Shown here piece after piece: positions 1-10,054 of a stretch of 40,300 bases of DNA (position 1 is the stretch's first letter; every line of letters starts with the position of its first letter). A model generated the notes under the pieces. The model was not told the origin of the DNA, searched no databases, and saw nothing but the letters and a program-made list of their open reading frames with translations. This stretch comes from Pseudomonadota bacterium. GTDB taxonomy: Bacteria; Pseudomonadota; Gammaproteobacteria; Burkholderiales; Burkholderiaceae. The translations under genes were made by a program, and so were the position numbers. Location: the NCBI GenBank assembly GCA_023441105.1, contig JAEZQX010000579.1, positions 1-40,300 on the forward strand, written 5' to 3'.

Positions 1-22
1 GGCACGGCCCGCTGCCGCAGCC

Positions 23-913
23 GTGCCGCTGCGGGAGCAGACGCCCCTGCAACGCAACTTCGCCGCCTACTGCGAGAGCAGGATCGCCGTGCTGGGCCTG
101 GTGGTGCTGGTGCTGTTGTGCCTGCTGGCGCTGTTCGCGCCGTGGGTCGCACCGCAGAATCCCTACGACCTGTCGCGGCTGGACATCATGGATTCGCGCC
201 TCGAACCCGGCGAGCAGTCGGCCGACGGCGAATTGACCTTCTATCTTGGCAGCGACGCGCAGGGCCGCGACATGCTGAGCGCCATCATCTACGGCCTGCG
301 CATCAGCATCGGCGTCGGGGTCACTTCGACGCTGATCGCGCTGGCCATCGGCATGTCGGTGGGACTGCTGGCCGGCTATGCCGGCGGCCGCACCGAGGCG
401 GTGATCATGCGCATTGCCGACATCCAGCTGTCCTTTCCCGCCATCCTGCTCGCCCTGATCCTGCTCGCGTTCCTGCGACCCGGCCTCAGCAACATCGTGA
501 TCGCCCTGGTGGCGGTGCAGTGGGCCTACTACGCGCGCACCACCCGCGGTGCCGCGCTGGTGGAGCGGCGCAAGGAGTACATCGAGGCGGCGCGCGGCCT
601 CGGCCTGTCGCCGGTGCGCATCATCTTCCGCCACCTGCTGCCCAACTGCCTGCCGCCGCTGATCGTGGTGGCGGCGCTGCAGGTGGCATCGGCAATCGCG
701 CTGGAGGCGACCTTGTCCTTCCTCGGCCTCGGCGTGCCGGTCACCGAGCCGTCGCTGGGGCTGCTGATCTCCAACGGCTTCCGCTACCTGCTGTCGGGCC
801 AGTACTGGATCAGCTTCTTCCCCGGCGTGGCGCTGCTGATCACCATCGTTGCCATCAACCTGGTGGCCGATCAGTTGCGCGACGTGCTCAACCCGCGCCT
901 GCAGACCCATTGA
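23..913 (+). CDS. ABC transporter permease, dipeptide/oligopeptide type (DppC/OppC family)
   Basis: Inner-membrane permease of a peptide/nickel/opine-type ABC importer. The 296-residue product has an N-terminal membrane segment at about residues 20-42, then the LGSDAQGRD motif (about 75-83) typical of the DppC/OppC extracytoplasmic segment, then a five-helix BPD_transp_1 core. The EAA loop (EAARGLG, about 188-194) that contacts the ATPases is intact. The start used is a GTG at 23. The frame stays open to the window edge, so the true start could lie further left. It is followed after 10 bases by the ATPase genes, so the three form one operon whose first permease and binding protein should lie left of the window. 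The ligand cannot be read from the permease. Confidence 0.9.
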   Translation: MPLREQTPLQRNFAAYCESRIAVLGLVVLVLLCLLALFAPWVAPQNPYDLSRLDIMDSRLEPGEQSADGELTFYLGSDAQGRDMLSAIIYGLRISIGVGVTSTLIALAIGMSVGLLAGYAGGRTEAVIMRIADIQLSFPAILLALILLAFLRPGLSNIVIALVAVQWAYYARTTRGAALVERRKEYIEAARGLGLSPVRIIFRHLLPNCLPPLIVVAALQVASAIALEATLSFLGLGVPVTEPSLGLLISNGFRYLLSGQYWISFFPGVALLITIVAINLVADQLRDVLNPRLQTH

Positions 914-923
914 GCGCCCGCCG

Positions 924-1928
924 ATGATCCCGACCCTCCTGGTGCAGAACCTGCGCACGCACTTCTTCACCAAGGCGGGCGTCATCAAGGCGGTGGACGG
1001 CGTCGACTTCAGCGTCATGCCCGGCCAGGTCATGGGTCTGGTGGGCGAATCGGGCTCCGGGAAGTCGATGACCGGCTATTCCGTCATCGGCCTGGTCGAC
1101 AAGCCTGGCAGGGTCGTCGACGGACGCATCCTCCTCAAGGGCGAGGACCTGCGGAACTACACGCCGCAGCAGCTGCGCGCCATCCGCGGCAACCGGATCG
1201 CGATGATCTTCCAGGATCCGATGATGACCCTCAATCCGGTCCTGCGCATTGATACGCAGATGATCGAGGCCATCACCGCCCATCATCGGCTCTCGCGCGG
1301 CGCCGCGCGCGAGCGGGCGCGCGAAGCGCTCGCCCGGGTCGGCATTCCTTCGCCGGAGGAACGGCTCAACGCCTATCCGCACCAGTTCTCCGGCGGCATG
1401 CGCCAGCGGGTGGCCATCGCCATCGCGCTGCTCAACCGGCCGGACCTGATCATCTGCGACGAGCCCACCACCGCCCTCGACGTCACCATCCAGGGCCAAA
1501 TCCTCTACGAGATGCAGAAGCTGTGCCGCGAGTCCGGTGCGGCGCTGATCTGGATCACCCACGACCTGTCGGTGGTTGCCGGACTGGCCGATACGGTCAG
1601 CGTGATGTACGCCGGTCGCATCGTCGAGTCCGGAACGGTGGCCGAAGTGCTGGAGTCGCCGCGCCATCCCTATACCGTCGGACTGATCGCCTCGACGCCG
1701 GCTGCGGCCAATCGACTGGGTCAAGCCAAGGGCAGGCCGCTGGCCCAGATCCCGGGAATGACGCCGTCGCTGCTGAAGCTGCCAGTCGGCTGCGCGTTCC
1801 GGGAGCGCTGCGGCCGTGCCAGCGACATCTGCAAGACCGAGCCGCCGTTGATCCGGGACGAGCAGGGGCGCTCGCTGCGCTGCTTTCATCCGGTGACCGC
1901 CGTCCGTGCGGCCACCGAAGGCGCCTGA
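924..1928 (+). CDS. ABC transporter ATP-binding protein (DppD/OppD family)
   Basis: First of two ATPases energising the importer. The 334-residue product has Walker A GESGSGKS (41-48), a Q-loop near 97, the signature SGGMRQRV (156-163), Walker B ending DEPTTALD (179-186) and the switch His of THDLS (213). The C-terminal oligopeptide-transporter extension carries four cysteines (290, 296, 303, 320), spaced like the iron-sulfur-binding tail described for some DppD proteins. I chose the ATG at 924 because it immediately precedes the typical [10 protein letters not shown] start. A longer in-frame extension would overlap the permease. Next gene begins 4 bases after the stop. Family assignment is firm; substrate unknown. 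Confidence 0.92.
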   Translation: MIPTLLVQNLRTHFFTKAGVIKAVDGVDFSVMPGQVMGLVGESGSGKSMTGYSVIGLVDKPGRVVDGRILLKGEDLRNYTPQQLRAIRGNRIAMIFQDPMMTLNPVLRIDTQMIEAITAHHRLSRGAARERAREALARVGIPSPEERLNAYPHQFSGGMRQRVAIAIALLNRPDLIICDEPTTALDVTIQGQILYEMQKLCRESGAALIWITHDLSVVAGLADTVSVMYAGRIVESGTVAEVLESPRHPYTVGLIASTPAAANRLGQAKGRPLAQIPGMTPSLLKLPVGCAFRERCGRASDICKTEPPLIRDEQGRSLRCFHPVTAVRAATEGA

Positions 1929-1932
1929 AGCC

Positions 1933-2971
<1,039 letters not shown>

Positions 2972-2991
<20 letters not shown>

Positions 2992-3976
2992 GCTCGTCCA
3001 TCAGGCCCTTGGTGGCGACGTACTCGTTCTCGATGTACTTCTTCATCTCCTCGGGGCCGAGGAACATCGGCCGCCAGTTCTGGCGGGTCACGAAACTCTG
3101 CCATTCCTCGCTCTCGGTGGCCCGGCGCACCGCATCCGCCCAGAATTTGACTTGCGGCGGCGAGAGATCCTTTGGCCCCAGCAGGCCCTGCACCGAGGTG
3201 TAGACCACCGGCACGCCTTGCTCCTTCCAGGTCGGCACCGAGGCGAGGGCGCCCGGCAGGCGGTTCTCGCTGGCGACCGCCAGGACCCGGATCTTGCCGG
3301 CCTGCAACTGGCTGATGACATTGGGCGTGGAGGCCGCCACGACATCGAGATGCCCCCCCAGCAGCGCCGTCATGGAATCGGCGGACGACCGGAACGGCAC
3401 CATGCGCAGGCGGCTCACGTCGACACCCGCCGCCTGCAATGGCTTGGCGATGCCGACGTGGATGTGGTTGCCGACCGCTGTCGCGATGCCGATCGACAGG
3501 CCGTCGGGCTCCTTCTTCAGGGCTGCCACCAGATCGGCCGCGGACTTGACCGGCGAATCCGAGCGCACGGCCACGACGATCGATTCCTCCAGGATCACCG
3601 CGATGGGCGTGGCATCGACATAGGTCGCCGACACCTCGCCGATGGCGCGGGCGTTGATCATGCCGGTGGTGAAGGTGGCGAGCCAGTGGGCGTCGGACTT
3701 GTGCTGCAGCAGCGTCTGGAGCGCGATGGTGCCGGCGCCGCCGCTCCGATTGGCGACCACGATCGGCTGCTCGACCAGCTTCATGCGCTCCAGCAGGTTC
3801 GCCAGCTGGCGGGCGGCGGTATCGAGGGCGGCGCCCGGCCCGGACGGCACGACGTATTCCACCGATCGTGTCGGCTTCCATTCCTCGGCCGCCGCGCCGG
3901 TCGGGCAGGCAGCGAGCAACATCAGGGCGGCCTGGGCGCCCGCCAGCGCGGTGGCGATCTTGTGCGAAACCATCAT
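2972..3976 (-). CDS. Bug-family (TctC-like) tripartite tricarboxylate receptor
   Basis: Periplasmic binding protein of the Bug/TctC family, which captures carboxylates and related small molecules. The 334-residue precursor starts with a hydrophobic signal ending near AAA-EEW (about 29-31). The mature part has family features: VEYVVPSGPGAALDTAARQL near 40-58 and the PIVVANRSGGAGTI stretch. No TctA/TctB membrane partner is present in the window, so it may be an orphan, as most Bug proteins are. It is the last gene of a minus-strand set with CoA-transferase and carboxyltransferase upstream (43-base gap), which suggests its ligand is the acid handled by those enzymes. A ribosome-binding site (AGGAG) lies about 11 bases before the ATG pair at 3971-3976. 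Confidence 0.9.
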
Positions 3977-4019
3977 CTCGTCTCTTTCTCCTCTGGATAG
4001 TCGACCGCCGCGGCGGCCC

Positions 4020-5594
4020 TTATCGCCTGGCCTTCATCGCCTCCCAGGCGTCCTCGACCCAGTCGCAAAGCAGGCCGCGGGTTTCCCGCGGATCGATGAT
4101 GTCGAGGATGCCGAACCGCTCGGCCGTCCGGAACGGCGAGCCGATGCGGTTGTAGTAGGCCTCGAGCTCGGCCCGCTTGGCGTCGGGATCCTCGGCGGCC
4201 GCGATCTCGTTGCGGTAGGCAGCAGCCACGCCACCTTCGACCGGGATCGAACCCCAGCGGGCGGACGGCCAGGCGAAGCGGTGGTTGAGTTGCGGGAAGT
4301 ACTTGGGCGCGTGCAGGCCGCCGGCCATGCCGAAGGCGCGCCGCATGATGATCGAGGTCCACGGCACCTTGAGCGCCTCGATGGTGGTCAACACCCTCAC
4401 GGCGCCGAGCAGCGTGCCGCCCAGCTCGGCCTCGGGGCCGGTGGCGTTGCCCGGCTGGTCCACCAGGTTGACGATCGGCAGGCCGAAGGTGTCGCAGAGC
4501 TTGGCGTGGCGTTCGATCTTCCATGCCGAGGTGGTCGTCATGGCACCGCCGGAGATGCGCGGGTCGCTGCACAGGACGCCGACCGGCCAACCGTGCAATC
4601 GCGCCAGGGCGGTGATGACCGAGCCGCCCTGGTAGCGGCCGATCTCGAACACCGAGCCGCGGTCGAACAGCGCGTTGACGATCTTGCGTGGATCGTAGAC
4701 CTTGCGCCGATCCCGGGGGATGGCGTTCTTGAGGAAGTCGTCGGCGCGACCTGGATCATCGCCGGTGTCGCCACGCTCGGGCACCTGTGCCGAGTTGCGC
4801 GGCAGGTAGGAAAGGAAACGCCGCACCTGTTCGAAGGCATCGGCTTCGCTGTCCGCCTCGTTGTGGACGAGGGCGCTGCGGCGATGCACCTTCCAGCCGC
4901 CGAGGTCGTTCTTGTCGATCTCGATGCCGTAGGCCTGCCTGACCACCGGCGGGCCGGCGGCAAAGACCTGCGCCTGGTCCCTGACCATCACCGAGAAATG
5001 CGACATCAGCACCTTGATCGCGCCGAGCCCGGCACAGGCGCCGAGCGCAACCCCAACCACCGGCACCTGCGACAGCAGCTCCACCACCGGCCAGTTGGGA
5101 TATCCCGGGATCTTCGAGGCGCCGCTCTGTTCGAGCAGCTTGACGCTGCCGCCGGCGGTGTCGACCAGCCGCACCAGCGGCATGCGCAGGTCGAGCGCCA
5201 TCCGCTCGGCATAGATCCACTTGTCGGAGATCGTCGCCTCGGACGAGCCTGCGCGGATGGTGTAGTCGTCCGCCGACACGACCAGCTTGCGGCCGTCGAT
5301 CCGTCCGGTGCCGAAGATCGCGTTGACCGGCGACAGGCCGAGCAGGTTGCCCTGCTTGTCGTAGCTGCCCTTGCCGGTAGTGCGGGCGAGTTCGCGGAAG
5401 GTACCGTCGTCGAGCAGGGCGGCGATCCGCTCACGGGCGTTGAGCCGGCCGCGTGCCTTGAATTTCTCCAGGGCTTCGGGCCCGCCCATCGCGGCAGCCT
5501 GCTGCCGTCGGAGCGCCAGCTCGGCCAGCTCCGGTGCCCATTCGCCGTCGTTGGCGGCTGGGACTTGCTTGTCGATCGTGTCGTTGTTCATCAT
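4020..5594 (-). CDS. Acyl-CoA carboxylase carboxyltransferase subunit, variant subfamily (CT1)
   Basis: Carboxyltransferase half of a biotin-dependent acyl-CoA carboxylase (or a decarboxylase/transcarboxylase of the same fold): it moves CO2 between carboxybiotin and an acyl-CoA. The 524 residues cover the complete two-domain crotonase-like fold, with the N-terminal ARERI motif, central GACAGLGAIK, and second-domain DQPGNATGPEAE and RRAFGMAGG. The usual SGGARIQEG loop is replaced by AGGSVKLLEQ followed by SKIPGYPNW, a change shared with CT3 in this window but not CT2. The start overlaps the upstream CoA-transferase stop by 4 bases, implying translational coupling, so its substrate is probably the CoA-ester made by that enzyme. 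Carboxylation versus decarboxylation cannot be decided from sequence. Confidence 0.88.
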   Translation of the reverse strand: MMNNDTIDKQVPAANDGEWAPELAELALRRQQAAAMGGPEALEKFKARGRLNARERIAALLDDGTFRELARTTGKGSYDKQGNLLGLSPVNAIFGTGRIDGRKLVVSADDYTIRAGSSEATISDKWIYAERMALDLRMPLVRLVDTAGGSVKLLEQSGASKIPGYPNWPVVELLSQVPVVGVALGACAGLGAIKVLMSHFSVMVRDQAQVFAAGPPVVRQAYGIEIDKNDLGGWKVHRRSALVHNEADSEADAFEQVRRFLSYLPRNSAQVPERGDTGDDPGRADDFLKNAIPRDRRKVYDPRKIVNALFDRGSVFEIGRYQGGSVITALARLHGWPVGVLCSDPRISGGAMTTTSAWKIERHAKLCDTFGLPIVNLVDQPGNATGPEAELGGTLLGAVRVLTTIEALKVPWTSIIMRRAFGMAGGLHAPKYFPQLNHRFAWPSARWGSIPVEGGVAAAYRNEIAAAEDPDAKRAELEAYYNRIGSPFRTAERFGILDIIDPRETRGLLCDWVEDAWEAMKARR

Positions 5595-6829
5595 CGGCTG
5601 GGTGATCCTGGAGCGGTCGCCACCACCCGTTCCTCCACGAGGCGACGGATGCGTTGTTCATCCAGGCCGAGCTCGCGCAGGACGTCGACGGTATCCGCGC
5701 CGGTCTCCGGGCCGGTGTGCCGGATCGCGCCGGGCGTGGCGGAGAGCTTGGGCACGATGCCGGCCTGCACCGTATGCCCCTCGGTCGGATGGGGTACCTT
5801 GACCAGCATGTCGCGGGCGGCGTAATGCGGGTCGCGGTAGATGTCGGCGATCGTGTAGATCGGCGAGGAGGGCACCTCCGCGTCCTGCAGCAGCCGCTCG
5901 AGCTCGTCGCTTGCCAGGCTGCTGGTCCAGGCGGCCACGATGGCGTCGATCGCCCGCATGCTGTCGGCTGTGCCCCGCTGCCGGATGCTCGCAAAGCGGG
6001 GATCCCGGAGCAGCTCGGGCTGGCCCATCACTTGCACCAGGCGTTCGAAGGTCGGGTTGCTGTTGGCGGCGATGAGCATCCAGCTGCCGTCGGCGGTAGG
6101 GTAAAGGCTGTTGGGCGCCATCGTCGGCAGGTTGGGGCCTACCCTTGCCGGCACGAACCCGAGCTTGTCGTAGGCCGGCACGTACGCTTCCATCTGCGAG
6201 AAGGCGGCTTCGTACAGCGCGACGTCGACGACCTGGCCGCGGCCGGTGCGCTGGCGCTCCACCACCGCCATGACGGCGCCGAATGCCGCGTAGGTCGCCG
6301 TCAGGTAGTCGGTGGTCGCGAGCGCCACCCGGGCGGGTGGGCGATCCGGGTCCCCGGTCATGTGGCGCACGCCGCCGAGCGCTTCGCAGATGGCGCCGTA
6401 GCCGGGCCGCTGGGCATACGGCCCGTCCTGGCCGAAGCCGCTGATGCGCACCATGACCAGGCCGGGATTGGCCTGCGACAGCTCCGCATAGCCAAGGCCC
6501 AGCCGCTCCATCACTCCGGGGCGGTTGTTCTCGACGAGGATGTCGGCGCGGCTGATGATCTCGAAGGCGAGGTCGCGCCCGTCCGGCGACTTGAGGTCGA
6601 TCGCCACGGAGCGCTTGCCGCGCAGGATCGCCGCGGCGTAGAGGGACACGTCGCCGACGTGCCGGCCCATCTGACGCACCGGGTCGCCCTGCGGCGGCTC
6701 GATCTTCACCACGTCGGCGCCGAAATCCGCCATCAAGCGGGTGCAGGCGGGGCCGGCGATGGTGCTGCAGATTTCGACCACGGACAGTCCTGCCAGTGGA
6801 CCTTGGGCCGGGTTGCGGGGCTGGTTCAT
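5591..6829 (-). CDS. Class III CoA-transferase (CaiB/BaiF family)
   Basis: Transfers CoA between a donor thioester and an organic acid. The 412-residue length and motifs match family III: GLSVVEICSTIAGPACTRL at about 14-32, ADFGADVVKIE with the conserved Lys, KRSVAIDLKSPDGR, the ENNRPGVMERLGLGY segment, and the GFGQDGPYAQRPGY motif. The catalytic aspartate of the family (aligned to D169 of formyl-CoA transferase) is expected in the LATTDYLTATYAA segment, where an Asp is present. The gene ends in a 4-base overlap with CT1 and begins 78 bases after GntR regulator 1 on the same strand. A weak ribosome-binding site precedes the ATG. The substrate pair is unknown; it is likely the activation step for the CT1 branch. 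Confidence 0.9.
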   Translation of the reverse strand: MNQPRNPAQGPLAGLSVVEICSTIAGPACTRLMADFGADVVKIEPPQGDPVRQMGRHVGDVSLYAAAILRGKRSVAIDLKSPDGRDLAFEIISRADILVENNRPGVMERLGLGYAELSQANPGLVMVRISGFGQDGPYAQRPGYGAICEALGGVRHMTGDPDRPPARVALATTDYLTATYAAFGAVMAVVERQRTGRGQVVDVALYEAAFSQMEAYVPAYDKLGFVPARVGPNLPTMAPNSLYPTADGSWMLIAANSNPTFERLVQVMGQPELLRDPRFASIRQRGTADSMRAIDAIVAAWTSSLASDELERLLQDAEVPSSPIYTIADIYRDPHYAARDMLVKVPHPTEGHTVQAGIVPKLSATPGAIRHTGPETGADTVDVLRELGLDEQRIRRLVEERVVATAPGSPSR

Positions 6830-6907
6830 CGGAAACGTCCGTGCATCAGGCGGTGAGCGGCGAAGAGCCGGGATTCGAACGGTGGCGGGCGCGGCAGGGG
6901 AGAGCGG

Positions 6908-7753
6908 TCATGCGGAGGAAGCGGACTCGGTCCGGCGACCGGAAGTTTTCGCGCGCCGGATCTGGTGCGGCGTGGCGGGTGTCAGCAGCCGGACCGCCTC
7001 GGCGCCCGACTCCTCCACGCGGCGGCGCGCCAGATCGACATAGCCAGCGACATCTCCGCGCAGCAGGGCGTCGAAGGCGTCGCGCCAGATGCGTTGCGAC
7101 TGCTGGCGCCGCGCCATCGATTTCAGGCTCAGCTTGGAATAGCGCAAGGTCTGCAACGACAACGAGAAGAGCATGTGCGCCAGCCGCGCGTTGCCGCACG
7201 AGCGCGCCGACAGGATCGACAGCCGGTACACCGTCTCGGCGTACGCGCCCTGGTCGTCCTTCATCTTCGCGAGCCTGCCGAGGCGTTCGACGCCGGCGCG
7301 AAGCACCGCCAGCAGATCGGGGTCCTGCGTCATCGCCACCTTGCGCGCCACCACGCCAAGAAGGCCGGCCCGCACCTCGAAGATGTCCTCGACCTCGTCG
7401 GCCGAAAGTTCGGTCACGATCGCGCCGCGCCGCGGCAGCACGGTGACCAGGCCTTCGCGCTCGAGAACCCGGATCGCATCGCGCACCGGGCCGCGGCTGA
7501 CGGCGAACTCCCCCGCCAGGTCCTGCTCGATGATGCGCTCGCCCGGTGCCAGCGCGCCGGAGATGATCCGGTCGCCGATGTTGGCCGCGATCTGTTCCGG
7601 CACGGTCAGCGTCGGAGTCGGGCTGTCGGCGAAAAGGCGGAAGGCGACGGCGCCGGCCTGGCGCTTGTAGAGAGCCTCGGCGGCGGGGGCCGATCGTTCG
7701 ACCTTCCGGACATCGCCCGTGACCTCGGAGACCCGTTGCATCCGCTTGCCCAT
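6908..7753 (-). CDS. GntR-family regulator, FCD type (regulator 1)
   Basis: DNA-binding regulator with an N-terminal GntR winged helix (about residues 48-115; core EQIAANIGDRIISGALAPGE, then FAVSRGPVRDAI) and a C-terminal all-helical FCD ligand domain. Its 281 residues include an N-terminal extension of about 45 residues of no obvious function. In the FCD domain, the histidines that normally bind a metal ion are not seen at the expected places: the ASGN helix reads SARSCGN without a His before it, and the usual EH of the next helix reads RIWRDA. The gene heads the CoA-transferase/CT1/Bug set. A perfect 14-base palindrome lies 51 bases upstream, so autoregulation is likely. The start ATG at 7753 has only a weak ribosome-binding site. 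Confidence 0.9.
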   Translation of the reverse strand: MGKRMQRVSEVTGDVRKVERSAPAAEALYKRQAGAVAFRLFADSPTPTLTVPEQIAANIGDRIISGALAPGERIIEQDLAGEFAVSRGPVRDAIRVLEREGLVTVLPRRGAIVTELSADEVEDIFEVRAGLLGVVARKVAMTQDPDLLAVLRAGVERLGRLAKMKDDQGAYAETVYRLSILSARSCGNARLAHMLFSLSLQTLRYSKLSLKSMARRQQSQRIWRDAFDALLRGDVAGYVDLARRRVEESGAEAVRLLTPATPHQIRRAKTSGRRTESASSA

Positions 7754-7803
7754 CTCGTCTAGCCGCCCTGCAGGAACAGGGCGAACCGTTCAGTTGATAA
7801 TTG

Positions 7804-7817
7804 GATTGTTAACAATC
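7804..7817. promoter_or_regulatory. Perfect 14-base palindrome, probable GntR operator (site 1)
   Basis: GATTGTTAACAATC is a perfect inverted repeat centred between 7810 and 7811, placed between the hydrolase stop and the start of GntR regulator 1. Its core TTGT-TA-ACAA fits the short NNGT-N-ACNN type operators bound by FadR/FCD GntR proteins. It is the best copy of a motif that recurs upstream of other operons in the window. Its position suggests autoregulation of regulator 1 and control of the genes behind it. I could not place a convincing -35/-10 pair around it. Confidence 0.65.
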
Positions 7818-7851
7818 AGGCGGGAGGATAACACGCATCGTTCGCTGCTGA

Positions 7852-8979
7852 CTACTTCAGCAGCCCCTGCTTGCCCAGCCATGCCTGGATCATGCCGGCG
7901 ACCTCGTCCGAATTCCTGTCCATCATCAGCATGTGCGAGTTGCCGGCCACGCCCGCCTTGGGCAGGTCGAGCACCTCCGTCTTCGCCCCCGCTGCGGCCA
8001 CTGCTTCCAGGTAGCGCTGCGGCCCGAGGACGATCTTCTTCCAGAACGGATTCCTGTCGATGAAGTCGCCCCAGACGAACAGGTGCGGCGTGTTCTTCAG
8101 GGCGGCGACGTCGACCTTGGACGGATCCGGGGCGCCGGATGGCTCGATGGCCACGACGGCCTTGACCTTGTCGGGTGCCCGCAGCGCCGCGTTGAAGCCG
8201 AAGTTGCCTCCCTGGCTGTGGACCAGGATCACGCAAGGGCACACCTTCTGCACCAGTTCGTCGTAGGCCTGCTGCGTGGCTGCATCGTTGCTGGCCCAGC
8301 GCGGCACGCTCTGCTTGGCGAACTGGTCGAAAGCGTCCACCGGGAACTGGGTGCCGTCGAATGCGACCCGCCGGGCCGGATCCCGGTCGTAGGTCGGGCC
8401 GATCCGGAACAGCTCCCAGCCTTCCTTCTTGGTGCGAAAGAACGGTTCGGTCTTGTAGATCTCGGGATAGCGCGACCATGAGGCGCGTCCGCGCTCGACG
8501 GCGTCGGAGACATAGACGTCGTGCCCGTTGCGCAGGAAGTACTGCTGCCAGCCGGGCTTGCCGTCGGGCTTGCTCTCCCAGGTGACGCCGGTGAGTCCGC
8601 CGCCATGCCACAGCAGCAGCGGATACCTGGCCTTGGGCGTCTGCAGCCTGACGAACTGCACGTACATCTGACCGGTTTCGAAATCGCCGTTGGGATCGAC
8701 CTTGAGCGGCGGTGCGCCGGGCGTGAACACGATCTCGCGCTGCGGCAGGTCGGCGAGCGTGACTTGTTGCCCGCCGATGTGAAAGCTGCCGATCTCGCTC
8801 ACTTCATAGGCGAGGGCAGCCGACGACCCGGCAGCACCGGCGCCGACCAGGATGGCGGCCAGCGACGCTCTTGCCCAGGTCGCCATCGGCCGCAGCGTCT
8901 GGTTGCGGCCGGGCCGGTTGGTCAAGCACAGGGCAGCCTGCCGTTGCGCTGTCCGGGCCCGTGGGTGCACGATCTTCAT
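7852..8979 (-). CDS. Secreted alpha/beta-hydrolase (esterase/lipase-like)
   Basis: Predicted exported serine hydrolase. With the ATG at 8979 (preceded at close spacing by GGAGAG) the product has 375 residues, beginning with a long basic region, then a hydrophobic segment (about 35-57) and an ALA-YE cleavage site. An internal ATG at 8886 would give a more ordinary signal peptide but lacks a ribosome-binding site. The nucleophile is in HSQGG (Ser about 255), the oxyanion region in LLWHGGG (about 122-128), an Asp candidate in WGDFIDRN, and the C-terminal His in GNSHMLMMD. It may release an acid from an ester in the periplasm for uptake by the neighbouring transporters. That role is inference; substrate unknown. 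Confidence 0.85.
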   Translation of the reverse strand: MKIVHPRARTAQRQAALCLTNRPGRNQTLRPMATWARASLAAILVGAGAAGSSAALAYEVSEIGSFHIGGQQVTLADLPQREIVFTPGAPPLKVDPNGDFETGQMYVQFVRLQTPKARYPLLLWHGGGLTGVTWESKPDGKPGWQQYFLRNGHDVYVSDAVERGRASWSRYPEIYKTEPFFRTKKEGWELFRIGPTYDRDPARRVAFDGTQFPVDAFDQFAKQSVPRWASNDAATQQAYDELVQKVCPCVILVHSQGGNFGFNAALRAPDKVKAVVAIEPSGAPDPSKVDVAALKNTPHLFVWGDFIDRNPFWKKIVLGPQRYLEAVAAAGAKTEVLDLPKAGVAGNSHMLMMDRNSDEVAGMIQAWLGKQGLLK

Positions 8980-9091
8980 GAACACTCTCCTGGGGGGGTC
9001 GATGCCGTCGACGGCAGGACGCGATCCGTTGGTGGCGGCGTCCCGCGGTCAGGCCTGGCGTGCCGGCAGCCGGAGGCGGTTGCGGTTGGGG

Positions 9092-9853
9092 TCAGCGACC
9101 CCCGGCCACGTCGAGGATGCTGCCGGTGACGTAGGACGCTTCGTCGCCGATCATCCACACGGCGACCCGCGCGACTTCCTCGGCCGAGCCGGCGCGGCCG
9201 ACCGGCACCTGCGGCGCGAGCCGCTGCAGCCTGCCGATGGCGCCCTGGCTTTCATGGATTTCGGTGTCGATCAGTCCCGGACGGATGGCCACCACGCGGA
9301 TGCCCTCGGCGGCCACCTCCCGCGCCAGGCCGAGCGTCATGGTGTCGATGGCAGCCTTGCTGGCGGCGTAGTCCACGTACTCGCCGGGCGAGCCGAGCCG
9401 GGCGGCGGCCGAGGAGATGTTGACGATGACGCCGCCCTTGCCGCCATGCCGGGTCGACATCCTGCGGACCGCCTCGCGTGCCGCCAGGAAGCATCCCACC
9501 ACGTTGATGCGCAGCAGGCGCAGGATGCGCTCCGCGTCCATCTCGTCGACCCGTGCCGATGGCGCGACGACGCCGGCGTTGTTGACCAGCGCGGTGACCG
9601 GTCCGAGCTCGCGGTCGCAGGTGGCGAACAGGCGCTGCACGTCCGCTTCCTCGGACACGTCGGCCTGCACGGCAACGGCGCGCCCGCCGGCCGTCATGAT
9701 CTCGTCGACGATGCGGCCGGCCGCTGCCTCGTTGCTGGTGTAGTTGACGCACACCGCATGTCCGCGGGCCGCCGCGATCCGCGCGGTTGCCGCGCCGATG
9801 CCGCGGCTGCCGCCGGTCACCATCACCACGCCTTTGCCGTCCTGCTTGCCCAC
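9092..9853 (-). CDS. Short-chain dehydrogenase/reductase (SDR 1)
   Basis: NAD(P)-dependent oxidoreductase of the classical SDR type, 253 residues. The cofactor motif TGGSRGIG lies at about 13-20, NNAG near 91-94, the catalytic Ser in NISSAAARLG, and the YxxxK pair in YAASK. The C-terminus reads VTGSILDVAGG, as in 3-oxoacyl-ACP-reductase-like members. The residue after the first strand is Asn/Tyr (VNYTSN) rather than Asp, which favours NADP(H). It is a clear paralogue of the second SDR at 23281-24057 (shared MSTRHGG/LSTRHGG, RPGLIDTE and GRAGSAEEVA/KRAGSAEEVA). Divergently oriented from the UPF0126 gene. Substrate unknown. Confidence 0.9.
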   Translation of the reverse strand: MGKQDGKGVVMVTGGSRGIGAATARIAAARGHAVCVNYTSNEAAAGRIVDEIMTAGGRAVAVQADVSEEADVQRLFATCDRELGPVTALVNNAGVVAPSARVDEMDAERILRLLRINVVGCFLAAREAVRRMSTRHGGKGGVIVNISSAAARLGSPGEYVDYAASKAAIDTMTLGLAREVAAEGIRVVAIRPGLIDTEIHESQGAIGRLQRLAPQVPVGRAGSAEEVARVAVWMIGDEASYVTGSILDVAGGR

Positions 9854-10054
9854 GCCATCGCCTCCTGTTCGTTGTCCGGTCCGGCGCCGAAGCTTGCGCC
9901 CTCCGGCGTTTGCCGCCGTGGACGCCGCCTCGCGGCGACCGTCGTGGCAGTTTACAGGTTACCTCCCTGGCCGGCACGCCAGGGGTCCGCTGCCCGAGGA
10001 AGGCAGGGTACCGGGGCGGTACCATCGCCGCCTCGGGCTGCCGCAGGACTGCCG

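Noticed and set aside
3642..5825. 727-codon open frame on the plus strand opposite CT1
   Set aside because: The opposite strand encodes a complete conserved carboxyltransferase; the plus-strand translation shows only low-complexity Gly/Arg/Val sequence.
8852..10054. Upstream extension of the UPF0126 frame
   Set aside because: The frame is open but not protein-like, overlaps the hydrolase and SDR genes on the other strand, and the family start with a ribosome-binding site is at 10055.
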